A DNA stretch of 50,488 nucleotides. Origin: Faecalicatena fissicatena. GTDB lineage: Bacteria > Bacillota > Clostridia > Lachnospirales > Lachnospiraceae. The notes under the pieces are model-generated. The model saw only the letters and a list, made by a program, of their open reading frames with translations, ran no database searches and was not told where the DNA came from. A program made the position numbers and the translations under genes. Location of the stretch: positions 1 through 50,488 of the forward strand of contig LDAQ01000094.1 in assembly GCA_001028025.1 (NCBI GenBank), given 5' to 3'. Below, one piece after another: positions 43,268 through 50,488 of the stretch; position 1 is the stretch's first letter, and each line of letters begins with the position of its first letter.

Positions 43268-44151
43268 TCTGCGATAAATTTTCTGGCTTTGATGGCATAT
43301 TCCAATGGATTAGCCTTTGCCGGATCCTGTTCTGCCTCTACCAGCATATAGCCTTCGTAGCCGTTGTCTTCGAGTACTTTAAAGATTGGATCAAAGTCGA
43401 TGCAGCCATCCCCGGGTACGGTAAATGCACCCTGGCGCACACCTTCCAGGAAACTCAGATTCTCTTCGCGGACTCTGGCAACCACCTCCGGGCGGATATC
43501 TTTTAAGTGCACGTGCTTAATTCTGTCCACATATTTTTTCACCATCTCAAGGGGATCCGCACCGCAGTATGCAAAATGTCCGGTATCAAACAGAAGGCTT
43601 ACGTACTCCGGATCTGTGCCTGCCATCATCCGCTCCACCTCATCCGGATTCTGGACAACGGTCCCCATATGATGATGGAATGTCAGGCTGATGCCGTATT
43701 CCTCTTTTGCAATTTTCCCGAGCCGGTTCATCCCCTGGCAGAACGTATCCCATTCCACATCATTCATCACGTATTTGTGCCCAAAGATCGGTGTGTCCTG
43801 CATTCCCTGCACGCTGTGGCTCTGCTCCGATGCTCCGATTACTTTTGCTCCCATTGCCTTTAGAAATGCAAGCTGAGCACGGAACTCTGTTTCCACCTCT
43901 TCAAACGACTTTGTAATCAGGAAGGAGGAAAACCACTGATTGCATATTTCCACGCCTCTGAGATTCAGGGCCTTCTTTAATACCTCCGGATCCTTTGGAT
44001 ATTTATTTCCCACCTCGGAACCTGTGAATCCTGCAAGCGCCATTTCGCTTACGCACTGTTCAAAGGTATTCTCCCTGCCCAGGTCCGGAAGGTCATCATT
44101 CGTCCATGCGATCGGTGCGATTCCCAGTTTTACTTTACTCTTGTCAAACAT
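43252..44151 (-). CDS. iolE: Inosose dehydratase-like protein (IolE)
   Basis: This 299-residue AP-endonuclease-2/xylose-isomerase-like TIM barrel dehydrates scyllo-inosose in the inositol pathway. Typical segments are KLGIAPIAWTNDDLPDLG at the N terminus, LTFHHHMGTVVQ near 150, LLFDTGHFAY near 180 and KHVHLKDIR. The ATG follows AAAGGAGAAC. A 135-base frame extension upstream crosses a terminator and is rejected. It pairs with iolG downstream. Confidence 0.9.
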   Translation of the reverse strand: MFDKSKVKLGIAPIAWTNDDLPDLGRENTFEQCVSEMALAGFTGSEVGNKYPKDPEVLKKALNLRGVEICNQWFSSFLITKSFEEVETEFRAQLAFLKAMGAKVIGASEQSHSVQGMQDTPIFGHKYVMNDVEWDTFCQGMNRLGKIAKEEYGISLTFHHHMGTVVQNPDEVERMMAGTDPEYVSLLFDTGHFAYCGADPLEMVKKYVDRIKHVHLKDIRPEVVARVREENLSFLEGVRQGAFTVPGDGCIDFDPIFKVLEDNGYEGYMLVEAEQDPAKANPLEYAIKARKFIAEKTGL

Positions 44152-44229
44152 AATTGTTCTCCTTTCATATGCGGTCCGCTCTGTAAGCTTCCTCTGTTTT
44201 CTTTCTGATATAAGGATATCATTTGGAGC

Positions 44230-44311
44230 AAATAAAAAAATCGGGAATAATTTTAGATTTGTTGTAATGTAATAAGTTTCCATCACTATCTAATAATTAC
44301 TTCCCGATTTT
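44230..44311 (-). terminator. Intrinsic terminator between response regulator gene and iolE
   Basis: On the minus strand AAAATCGGGAA and TTCCCGATTTT pair, extended by an AT-rich stem (ATTAGAT/ATCTAAAAT) around a 28-base loop, followed by TTTTTTTATTTG. It would end the sensor transcript or attenuate read-through into iolE, whose start is 80 bases downstream. Confidence 0.75.
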
Positions 44312-44335
44312 GGGTTTTATTTTTAGGTCATATTT

Positions 44336-45922
44336 TTAGGTCGCTGTCACCTGCTTCCGGTACTCGGCCGGACTGCATCCATTTTGTTTCTTAAATGCCT
44401 TGGAAAAATAATGATAATCATTGAAACCGGAACGTGCGGCCACTTCTTTGATCTTCTCATTTGTCTCCTTCAGCATCCCCTTCGCACACTCCATGCGCAG
44501 ATCCAGAAGATAATTAGAGAACCCGATCCCCATCTCCTGTTTAAAAAGGTAGCTCAGGTAGGCCGAATTAACCCCCGCAGCGTCCGCCGCCTCTGTAAGT
44601 CCCGTCTGTTCTCTGAAATGTGCGTGAAGATAATCAACAACAGTGCAGATAACCGGGCTGGTTCCCTCCGGCACCGCCCTTTTCCTCTGCTGAAATATCT
44701 TTTTGCAGTCCTCACGGAACACTTCCTCAAGCCGTTCTATTTTTACAATGGCGCCGTATTCTTCCTGACTCCGTTCACATCCCGCTTTCTGCTCCGTCTC
44801 CTTCAGCCAGTGCAGCACGGTTCTGCTGTCCGTGTGCAGCTGTTTAAAGTCCTCCAGAATCTCCCCGAGAGCCTCCTCGATCTTTTCAATATTCTGGCCT
44901 TTTATACAGGTCTGTACCTCCTCCGTAAACCGTTGTGCAGACTGCGGCAGTTCCCGTCCCACGGATGGCTGGTTTTCGTAATACAGAATCCCCCCGTCCT
45001 CATAAAAATACAGGCGGACGACTTCTCTGGCCTGCTGGTAAGCCTGCCTGAGCCCGTCTGCGCCAAAGCATATCCCGCTCACTCCGATAGCAAATATGTA
45101 AGACTCCTGTTTACTGCATGTATAGCATGCCGTAGCCACGCTGGTAAGCCGCTGCTTCATCAGACTGTCTCTGCGCATTTCAGAGAGATCCAGAAAACAG
45201 CAGAATACCCCTTCTCCCAGATAGACCGCCTCCACATACCTGCGCTCCTCACCTAAAAGGTCCTCCAGCCTGTCCAGAAGCCGCTGCAGAAACCGCTGGC
45301 TGTACTGCTCCATCTCAAGGGATGTGAACCCGCTTTTTAATGCATTCCAGTCCGGTATCACCATATTGACTACCGCACTATTAACGAACCTGCCCTGAAT
45401 CCCGGCTTCCTTTTGTTTTTCCTCCCGTTCCTGTGCGGTAAAAGAGCCGGACAGCAGACCGTTAAAAAAATGATATTTCAGGGAATGCCGACCCATTTCG
45501 ATCAGACGCTTTGTATCATCCTCTTTTTCATTTTCACTCAGCCTGTTCATAAGCTGCCCTTCCACATTTTTCAGCATCTCATAAAGGCTTTCTTCGTTGA
45601 GAGAATTTTTCAGGACGTATTCGTCCGCCCCCAGCTTCATTGCTTCCTTCACATATTCAAAATCATCGTGGCAGCTGAGCACAATGAGATAGATACTCTG
45701 GCTCATCTTCCTCACACGCCGTATCAGTTCAATCCCGTCCATCAGCGGCATGGAAATATCGGTAATCACCACGTCCGGCCGCTCCCGTTCTATCACATCC
45801 AGTGCTTCTTCCCCGTCTCTGCAGTCAGCGGTGATCTGGTAGCCTGCCTTCTGCCATGCGCCTAACTGTTTCAGATAACTTCTGACCAAAAAATCGTCGT
45901 CCACAATCACTGTCTTATACAT
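44336..45922 (-). CDS. YesN-type response regulator with AraC DNA-binding domain
   Basis: The 528-residue protein starts with a receiver domain (acidic DDD at 8-10, phosphoacceptor Asp55, Lys near 105). A middle region of unknown fold follows, and an AraC-type double helix-turn-helix ends the protein (GLTEAADAAGVNSAYLSYLF; KIKEVAARSGFNDYHYFSKAF). This is the YesN layout that pairs with YesM-like kinases. It lies 12 bases after the kinase gene. Likely targets are the neighbouring iol genes or a sugar transporter elsewhere. Confidence 0.93.
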   Translation of the reverse strand: MYKTVIVDDDFLVRSYLKQLGAWQKAGYQITADCRDGEEALDVIERERPDVVITDISMPLMDGIELIRRVRKMSQSIYLIVLSCHDDFEYVKEAMKLGADEYVLKNSLNEESLYEMLKNVEGQLMNRLSENEKEDDTKRLIEMGRHSLKYHFFNGLLSGSFTAQEREEKQKEAGIQGRFVNSAVVNMVIPDWNALKSGFTSLEMEQYSQRFLQRLLDRLEDLLGEERRYVEAVYLGEGVFCCFLDLSEMRRDSLMKQRLTSVATACYTCSKQESYIFAIGVSGICFGADGLRQAYQQAREVVRLYFYEDGGILYYENQPSVGRELPQSAQRFTEEVQTCIKGQNIEKIEEALGEILEDFKQLHTDSRTVLHWLKETEQKAGCERSQEEYGAIVKIERLEEVFREDCKKIFQQRKRAVPEGTSPVICTVVDYLHAHFREQTGLTEAADAAGVNSAYLSYLFKQEMGIGFSNYLLDLRMECAKGMLKETNEKIKEVAARSGFNDYHYFSKAFKKQNGCSPAEYRKQVTAT

Positions 45923-45934
45923 CCTAACGCTCCT

Positions 45935-47665
45935 CTACAGTTCGTATTGATTCCTCTCCTTATATGCCGGCAGATATATGTGGGCTGTTGTCCCCTGTTC
46001 ACCGCTCGTATAAAGCAGCCTTCCCTCTCTGCCGTAATACAGTTCCAGACGTTCCTTCACGTTTGCTACTCCGATTCCGGAGAGCCCGCTCGTCTTATTC
46101 TTAGGCACTGTTAACAGTACTTCGATCTGCTTTTCTGACATACCGCGCCCGTTGTCCCTGACAGACAGATGCAGCGTCCGGCCTTCCACCTCCGCGCCCA
46201 CAACGATACAGCTGCCGCCCCGTTTCATATCGACACCGTGAAGTATGGCATTTTCCACCAGCGGCTGCAGCAAAAGCCTCGGCAGATAACACCCGGCCGC
46301 CTCATCCGGCACCCGATACTCTACTTCAAAACGCTCCTCGTATCTTATCCTCTGCAGGCTGACATAGTTCTCCAGAAAATGAATTTCCTCTGCCACCGTC
46401 ACAAAATTCCCCTTCTTATTGATACTGGCCTGCAGAAGCTCAATGAAGTCCTCGATCAGTCCGCCAATCTCCTGTTCCCCTTTCAGCAGGGCCGCATATT
46501 TAATCGAGTTCAGTGTGTTGTACATAAAATGTGGTGTAATCTGGTACTGCAGGGCCTCCAGCTCCGCGTCCTTTTTCAGCATCTCTTCCTTGACCAGCTG
46601 TTCAATCAGCGCCTGTATATGTTCCAGCATGTTGTTGAAATCTTTGGAGAGCAGGCCTATCTCATCCCCCGTGGTGATCTCCACGCGCTGGCCCAGATTG
46701 CCGTCGCTGATCTGTCCCATCGTCCGTGTCAGCCTGCTCAGCGGCCGGTACATGGCTCCGGTAATAAAATAGGCAATTACAGCCGATATTGCACAGCAGA
46801 TCAGCAGAATCAGCGCCAGAAAATATCGGATCTGCCTCATATCTCCCAATATCGTGCGCTTCTCCACCTCCATAAAGAAAAGATAACCGGCAAAAGAAGA
46901 TTTATAGGAAATCTTCAGGCTGGATCCCCCTTTATCATCCTGCACGCCATCCGACAAACGTACGCTGCCATCCCCATATTCGGCGCCCGTCAGTTCCTTA
47001 TCCCTGGCAGAAACAATCCTGCCCCTTGTATCCAGAATCACAGCGCTGGAATCCGTCCCCTCATTCAGACCGTCCAGATATTTGTAATACAGCACTCTCT
47101 CTTCAATGTTCGTCATGATATAGGCTAAAGTATCGCCCTCCTGATTCTTCATTGCCGAGGCAAATGACAGGACAGAGGCAGTTCTTCTCAGCGGATCCTG
47201 CAGCATAACCGGCTCCAGGGCGGTCTCAGAAGATGCGGCTATCTGTTTTATTTTTTCATCCGGAATGCCCTTCTCATAGACCGGGTAATCCTCGGATGTG
47301 ATAATACAGCCATCCCCGGGAAGCACAAGGTATACAGAACCTATATCACTGTATCTTCTGGAATAGACGCGAAGCTGGCCGGCAATTGCTTCCAGCTGAT
47401 CCGCATTTCCAGAACTCAGGTAGTCTTCTGCCATATCCAGCAGTTCCTCATCACAGGATGCCTCTGCGGTCAGAAGATAAACGCCCTTCAGAAGTTCGTC
47501 AAAGCTGTCCCCCATCTGCCGGATACGTGCATATAGATTTTCCCCGTAATTTTCTTCGATCATAGCAGAGGATTTCTCGTAAAATACAATGGTAATCGCC
47601 AGTGCGGTGACCAGGGTGATACAGATTGTCGCCACCAGCACTTTGCTTCTGATACTACGGAACAT
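45935..47665 (-). CDS. YesM-type sensor histidine kinase
   Basis: The 576-residue kinase has transmembrane segments at about 9-27 and 282-304 around an extracellular sensing domain, then HAMP (305-355). The His_kinase motif PHFMYNTLNSIKY carries His379. A HATPase domain follows with LLLQPLVENAILHG and DNGRGMS. Membership of the LytS/YesM class is clear. A lipoprotein sugar-binding gene lies upstream, suggesting that the kinase senses ligand through that protein, as in XylFII-LytS systems. Confidence 0.93.
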   Translation of the reverse strand: MFRSIRSKVLVATICITLVTALAITIVFYEKSSAMIEENYGENLYARIRQMGDSFDELLKGVYLLTAEASCDEELLDMAEDYLSSGNADQLEAIAGQLRVYSRRYSDIGSVYLVLPGDGCIITSEDYPVYEKGIPDEKIKQIAASSETALEPVMLQDPLRRTASVLSFASAMKNQEGDTLAYIMTNIEERVLYYKYLDGLNEGTDSSAVILDTRGRIVSARDKELTGAEYGDGSVRLSDGVQDDKGGSSLKISYKSSFAGYLFFMEVEKRTILGDMRQIRYFLALILLICCAISAVIAYFITGAMYRPLSRLTRTMGQISDGNLGQRVEITTGDEIGLLSKDFNNMLEHIQALIEQLVKEEMLKKDAELEALQYQITPHFMYNTLNSIKYAALLKGEQEIGGLIEDFIELLQASINKKGNFVTVAEEIHFLENYVSLQRIRYEERFEVEYRVPDEAAGCYLPRLLLQPLVENAILHGVDMKRGGSCIVVGAEVEGRTLHLSVRDNGRGMSEKQIEVLLTVPKNKTSGLSGIGVANVKERLELYYGREGRLLYTSGEQGTTAHIYLPAYKERNQYEL

Positions 47666-47813
47666 TCTTTATCCCTCCCGCCTTTTTCTTCCATTATACA
47701 GTATGGAATACCGGCAGTACAATATCTCTCTCATCTCATTATACCTCTTCTCACGCCTCTTCCCATCTGGCTTAACTTTGGTTAAAGGTGCTTTTTTTTA
47801 GCAATTCGCCCAA

Positions 47814-47876
47814 AATCTAAAAAAAGACCACTCTTTTTCAGAAGCAGCCTTTCTTTTTGGGTCTTATTTTTAGATT
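47814..47876 (-). terminator. Terminator after the sugar-binding lipoprotein gene
   Basis: AATCTAAAAATAAGACC pairs with GGTCTTTTTTTAGATT around a loop with a small AGAAAG/CTTCT hairpin, and the second arm contains the U-rich run. It begins a few bases after the stop codon. It should set the binding protein apart in level from the kinase gene. Confidence 0.7.
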
Positions 47877-47880
47877 CCGC

Positions 47881-48834
47881 CTAATTTTGAATCTGATATT
47901 CCTCCACATTATCCTTTGTTATGATTTCCACATTCAGAATCTTATCCAGAGGAAGGTCCTCGCCGTCCCTCTTCTCTATGATATATTGAATTGTCTCATA
48001 CCCAATCTCGTACCCTGACTGCGCCGCCAAAGCCTGGATTCCGCCTTCTGCCACGGCCTCCAGCGCATCCTGCTGCGCATCCACTGTCACAAGCACAACC
48101 GGATGCTGTTCCATATACTTCATAATTCCCAGCGCTGTCACCGCACTGGTGGCAAAGATCCCCTTCACATCCGGGTGCTCATCCATAAGACGGGTGATCT
48201 CTTTTTCAGACATCTGAAGGTTGCTGTATCCGCTCTCTACAAACGCGACTTCCATGTTTGTATTCTCTTCTATATAATCCGAGAACCCCTTTACCCTGCT
48301 GGCATGCCCCGATTGTTCCAGATTCCCCGAAATAATCCCAACTTTTCCATTACCGCCAAGCGCTTCGGCCATATACTCGGCCAGTCCTCTTCCCGCCTTT
48401 TCATTATCAATTCCAATATAGGGAATATCCTGGCTCATAATCCTGGTATCATAGGAATAAACCGGGATCCCCTTTTCCTTCGCTGCTGCCAGATATGCGT
48501 CCGCACCAAAGGACTGAATCGGAGAAACAGCCAGCGCATCCACGCCCTTCGCGATCAGGTCACTAATCATCTTCTTCTGCAGGCTGTCATCCGTCTCCGA
48601 ATCCGGCGACAACGTGATCACTGTGACGCCGTAATCTTTTGCAGCCTTCTCCATTCCAGAATACACAGACATCCAGTATTCACTGCTTTTGGACTTTGTG
48701 ACGACACCAATTACATATTCTTCCTCCTCTTTTGACTGCCCGGCGCTGTCTGCGCATCCGGACAGCATCAGGGCACAAAGTATAGACAGCAGTACTTTCC
48801 CCATGTGTTTTCTCAGATTCCCGCCCCCGTACAT
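47881..48834 (-). CDS. Sugar-binding sensor lipoprotein (ribose-type)
   Basis: The 317-residue protein has a lipoprotein signal (LSILCALMLSGC, Cys27) and a ribose/galactose-type binding domain (VIGVVTKSKSSEYWMSVYSGM; ISDLIAKGVDALAVSPI; IDNEKAGRGLAEYM). AAGGTG supports the ATG at 48834. An upstream TTG is unlikely, and an internal ATG ten codons later is possible. No permease or ATPase gene is adjacent. Its partners are a kinase and regulator, so a signalling role, like XylFII with LytS, is the best inference. Confidence 0.85.
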   Translation of the reverse strand: MYGGGNLRKHMGKVLLSILCALMLSGCADSAGQSKEEEEYVIGVVTKSKSSEYWMSVYSGMEKAAKDYGVTVITLSPDSETDDSLQKKMISDLIAKGVDALAVSPIQSFGADAYLAAAKEKGIPVYSYDTRIMSQDIPYIGIDNEKAGRGLAEYMAEALGGNGKVGIISGNLEQSGHASRVKGFSDYIEENTNMEVAFVESGYSNLQMSEKEITRLMDEHPDVKGIFATSAVTALGIMKYMEQHPVVLVTVDAQQDALEAVAEGGIQALAAQSGYEIGYETIQYIIEKRDGEDLPLDKILNVEIITKDNVEEYQIQN

Positions 48835-48882
48835 CCGTACACCTTCTTTCCACTGCTTTACAGAAAACAAGCGTCTGCTTTT

Positions 48883-48912
48883 AAAAAAAGAGAGGGATCG
48901 TCTCGCCTCTCC
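48883..48912 (-). terminator. Hairpin with U tract in the leader of the sensor operon
   Basis: GAGAGG and CCTCTC pair around a 10-base loop, followed by seven T on the minus strand. It lies about ten bases after the predicted start point and 49 bases before the gene, as an early attenuator would. Confidence 0.65.
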
Positions 48913-48928
48913 TAAGATTTCTTAGTTC

Positions 48929-48958
48929 ATTATAATTGTTTCTTCTTCCCCGTGTCAA
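48929..48958 (-). promoter_or_regulatory. Promoter of the sensor operon
   Basis: Minus-strand TTGACA (48953-48958) and TATAAT (48929-48934), both perfect, with an 18-base spacer. Confidence 0.8.
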
Positions 48959-49134
48959 TAGTGCCCCGATTTCTCTTCTATGTTTAATCGGCAGCCACTG
49001 GTCTCGCCCCATGCATTTGTGCACGGCTTACGCTGACAAAAATATAACCCCGATAAAATATTGCTGAAAGCGATCATGACTAATCAGATAAATTTAAAAA
49101 TTAATGTAATATTCAGATAAATCTTTGAAATGCA

Positions 49135-49163
49135 TTGATAATTATAAGCATTTGATATAAAAT
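49135..49163 (+). promoter_or_regulatory. Candidate promoter in the AT-rich patch
   Basis: TTGATA (49135-49140) and TAAAAT (49158-49163) with a 17-base spacer point towards the small frames and the PP-loop gene. The surrounding 48960-49600 is visibly richer in A and T than the rest of the window. It contains two CAGATAAAT repeats (near 49085 and 49113). Confidence 0.5.
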
Positions 49164-49211
49164 ACTTCTATCAGATTCACTTAATACTATTGATTCTTAA
49201 TAAAGATTACA

Positions 49212-49394
49212 ATGGTTCAATACGATAGAAGTGCAATTTTACACTTTAGGAAGTCTGGTGAGATTCCAGTACAGTTTTATCCCTACTGTAATGAGTTACG
49301 AAAGCTACACAACCACTGGTTGATCCGGGAAGGGCAGCAATTAGGTCTGAACTTTAGTCAGGATACAAGTATTGAATCATTAGAAAGCGTCTGA
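49212..49394 (+). CDS. Doubtful 60-residue ORF
   Basis: A frame of 60 residues starts MVQYDRSAILHFRKSGEIPV. It lies about 50 bases after a plausible promoter but has no recognisable ribosome binding site. Residues are mixed polar and aromatic with no membrane segment. I do not recognise it. It may be a remnant of an acquired gene. Confidence 0.25.
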   Translation: MVQYDRSAILHFRKSGEIPVQFYPYCNELRKLHNHWLIREGQQLGLNFSQDTSIESLESV

Positions 49395-49473
49395 AGGCAT
49401 AGAGCAGAGGTTTATTTTTTATGCTCTTAAGAATCAGAAAACCATTTAGTATTGGAATAGGAGGAGGTCAGTA

Positions 49474-49587
49474 ATGGGATTGGAGTTTGTTATTTTATTA
49501 GTTGTTATAATAGTAATAGCTTCTCAAATATTGAGAAGAATGTATGAGATAATTTCGCTTTTAAAAGAAATACTGGAAAAGATATGA
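49474..49587 (+). CDS. 37-residue membrane peptide
   Basis: MGLEFVILLVVIIVIASQIL forms one membrane helix, followed by a charged amphipathic stretch (RRMYEIISLLKEILEKI). The start is preceded by GGAGGAGG at good spacing, one of the best sites in the window. The stop overlaps the ATG of the next frame (ATGA). Function unknown; regulatory or toxin-like peptides have this shape, but there is no proof. Confidence 0.5.
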   Translation: MGLEFVILLVVIIVIASQILRRMYEIISLLKEILEKI

Positions 49588-49682
49588 AAACAATTTATGA
49601 CATCATGCACTGCGAGAGTAAAGCCATCCTAATGCGGCCGCAGCTGCTTCCACTCATTATTTATCCGGAGGAAAACAAATGA
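49584..49682 (+). CDS. 32-residue ORF coupled to the PP-loop gene
   Basis: A short frame (MKTIYDIMHCESKAILMRPQ...) starts within the stop of the membrane peptide and its own stop overlaps the ATG of the PP-loop gene (ATGA at both ends). The ribosome binding site is weak (GGAAAA). It could be a leader peptide serving translational coupling. No homology recognised. Confidence 0.35.
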   Translation: MKTIYDIMHCESKAILMRPQLLPLIIYPEENK

Positions 49683-50338
49683 ATGAACTAAAAGGTAAAA
49701 AATTCGTTGCATCCTACAGCAGCGGAAAAGACAGCACCCTCTCCATCTACAAAGCAATACAGTCCGGCATGATTCCCATGGCCCTGATCATGACCTACAA
49801 CACGGACCGGGAGCGAAGCTGGTTCCACGGAATCAGCTCCCAAGTCATCCAAAAACTCGAGACATCCATGAACCTCCCCATCACCCTGATCAAAACAAGC
49901 GGTGAGGATTACGAAAAAAACTTCGAAAAAGAACTCCTGTCTCAAAAATCAGCCGGAGCAGAAGTCTGCGTCTTCGGCGACATCGACCTGGAAGAACACC
50001 TGGCCTGGTGCAGCACCCGCTGCCAAAACGCCGGCCTTCAGCCATCCTTCCCACTCTGGCAGAAAAGCCGCAGACAAGCCGTCCTGGAATTCCTAGAGGC
50101 AGGCTTCACCACCCACATAACCGTAGTAGACACCGAAAGAATGTCCCCCGACTACCTGGGCCAGCCTCTGACTCCCGCCCTCATAGCCTCAATGGAAAAA
50201 GACAACATAGACGTCTGCGGCGAAAACGGAGAATACCACACCTTCGTAACCGGAGGCCCCCTCTTCAAAACCTCCCTGGACATAAAATTCTCCGCACCAA
50301 TTCCCCGCGGCAAATACCTGACCCTGGAAGCCGAGTAG
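49679..50338 (+). CDS. Dph6-related PP-loop ATP pyrophosphatase
   Basis: This 219-residue adenine nucleotide alpha-hydrolase-like protein has the PP-loop SSGKDS at 14-19. GENGEYHTFV near residue 180 is the conserved motif of the diphthine-ammonia ligase family. The bacterial role is not diphthamide synthesis, since bacteria lack that modification. The substrate is unknown, and some bacterial homologues sit near corrinoid or transport genes. GGAGGAAAAC supports the start. Third positions are very C-rich compared with upstream sequence. Confidence 0.85.
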   Translation: MNELKGKKFVASYSSGKDSTLSIYKAIQSGMIPMALIMTYNTDRERSWFHGISSQVIQKLETSMNLPITLIKTSGEDYEKNFEKELLSQKSAGAEVCVFGDIDLEEHLAWCSTRCQNAGLQPSFPLWQKSRRQAVLEFLEAGFTTHITVVDTERMSPDYLGQPLTPALIASMEKDNIDVCGENGEYHTFVTGGPLFKTSLDIKFSAPIPRGKYLTLEAE

Positions 50339-50352
50339 AACCCCCTTATATA

Positions 50353-50488
50353 CTACACTCTACTCACAACACCTAAAACCCGCTGCACCTCCCGCACCGC
50401 CAGCCCCATCCACCTCCCCCGCCCGTAACCCACCGGAGAATTTTCACCTACCGCCCAGAAAAGCCCAGCCCGCTGAAAGTCTGCCGGG
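50353..50488 (-). CDS. C-terminal end of an unidentified gene, cut by the window edge
   Basis: A minus-strand frame open to the window edge gives 44 residues that look natural (FQRAGLFWAVGENSPVGYGR, then RWMGLAVREVQRVL) and end at TAG, convergent with the PP-loop gene 14 bases away. I do not recognise the family. Confidence 0.4.
   Translation of the reverse strand, partial: PADFQRAGLFWAVGENSPVGYGRGRWMGLAVREVQRVLGVVSRV

Noticed and set aside
1..50488. CRISPR arrays, tRNA or rRNA genes, integrases and prophage genes
   Set aside because: I found no regularly spaced identical repeats, no cloverleaf with a CCA-type end, no 16S/23S segments and no integrase or phage protein in the window.

Overview
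The window looks like a chromosomal segment of an anaerobic, gut-type Clostridia bacterium, most likely Lachnospiraceae. The reasons are the Firmicutes-style Shine-Dalgarno sites, the era-yqzL-recO cluster, YesM/YesN-type sensors, a PHP-type PhnPP, a galacto-N-biose/lacto-N-biose (GNB/LNB) phosphorylase operon and GlpP-type antitermination. I cannot name the species. I saw no rRNA, tRNA, CRISPR array, transposase or phage gene.

Layout. (1) 1-5241, minus strand: recO, yqzL and era, then a large M16C (PreP-like) zinc protease. (2) 5851-9192, minus: a BtuFCD-type corrinoid ABC importer behind a promoter, a well-formed cobalamin riboswitch and an intrinsic terminator. (3) 9367-20112, minus: a full carbon-phosphorus lyase operon, phnG-H-I-J-K-M-L-PP, followed by a 2-aminoethylphosphonate-type ABC transporter. 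A divergent GntR/UTRA regulator (phnF-like) reads plus from 20369. (4) 21141-24294, minus: a three-gene anaerobic glycerol-3-phosphate dehydrogenase module (GlpA-like, FAD oxidoreductase, DUF1667) behind a leader terminator that could be a GlpP target. (5) 24717-31540, minus: GH112 phosphorylase, sugar ABC transporter, a 55-residue membrane protein and N-acetylhexosamine kinase, with a divergent AraC regulator. (6) 32748-36045, minus: glpK, a GlpP-type antiterminator and a LacI-family regulator. (7) 36304-41553, plus: a purine salvage operon with a structured leader/terminator, two adenine-deaminase-family proteins (the first with altered metal ligands) and an NCS2 purine permease. (8) 42151-48834, minus: a sugar-binding lipoprotein, a YesM-like kinase, a YesN-like regulator, and iolE and iolG. 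(9) 49135-50338, plus: an AT-rich patch, two micro-ORFs and a Dph6-like PP-loop ATPase, then the tail of an unidentified minus-strand gene.

How the parts work together. The phn operon should import phosphonates and release phosphate as ribose 5-phosphate plus Pi, because PhnPP removes the need for PhnP and PhnN. The GNB/LNB operon would take up and phosphorolyse mucin or milk disaccharides. GlpK and the GlpA-like enzymes are parts of one glycerol pathway split over two loci and may share the antiterminator. Transcription attenuation recurs: the cobalamin riboswitch, the glp leader, the purine leader and a U-tract hairpin before the sugar-binding gene.

The least explained feature is a family of long nested hairpin elements. 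Two intact copies of about 300 bp (5343-5652 and 41809-42123) and one deleted remnant (9300-9385) have nearly perfect 100-bp arms that differ between copies. They share the same two-hairpin core, with compensatory base changes, and a common 3' tail. A separate 162-bp inverted-repeat element lies at 34854-35015, and a 51-bp perfect palindrome lies in the phnF leader.
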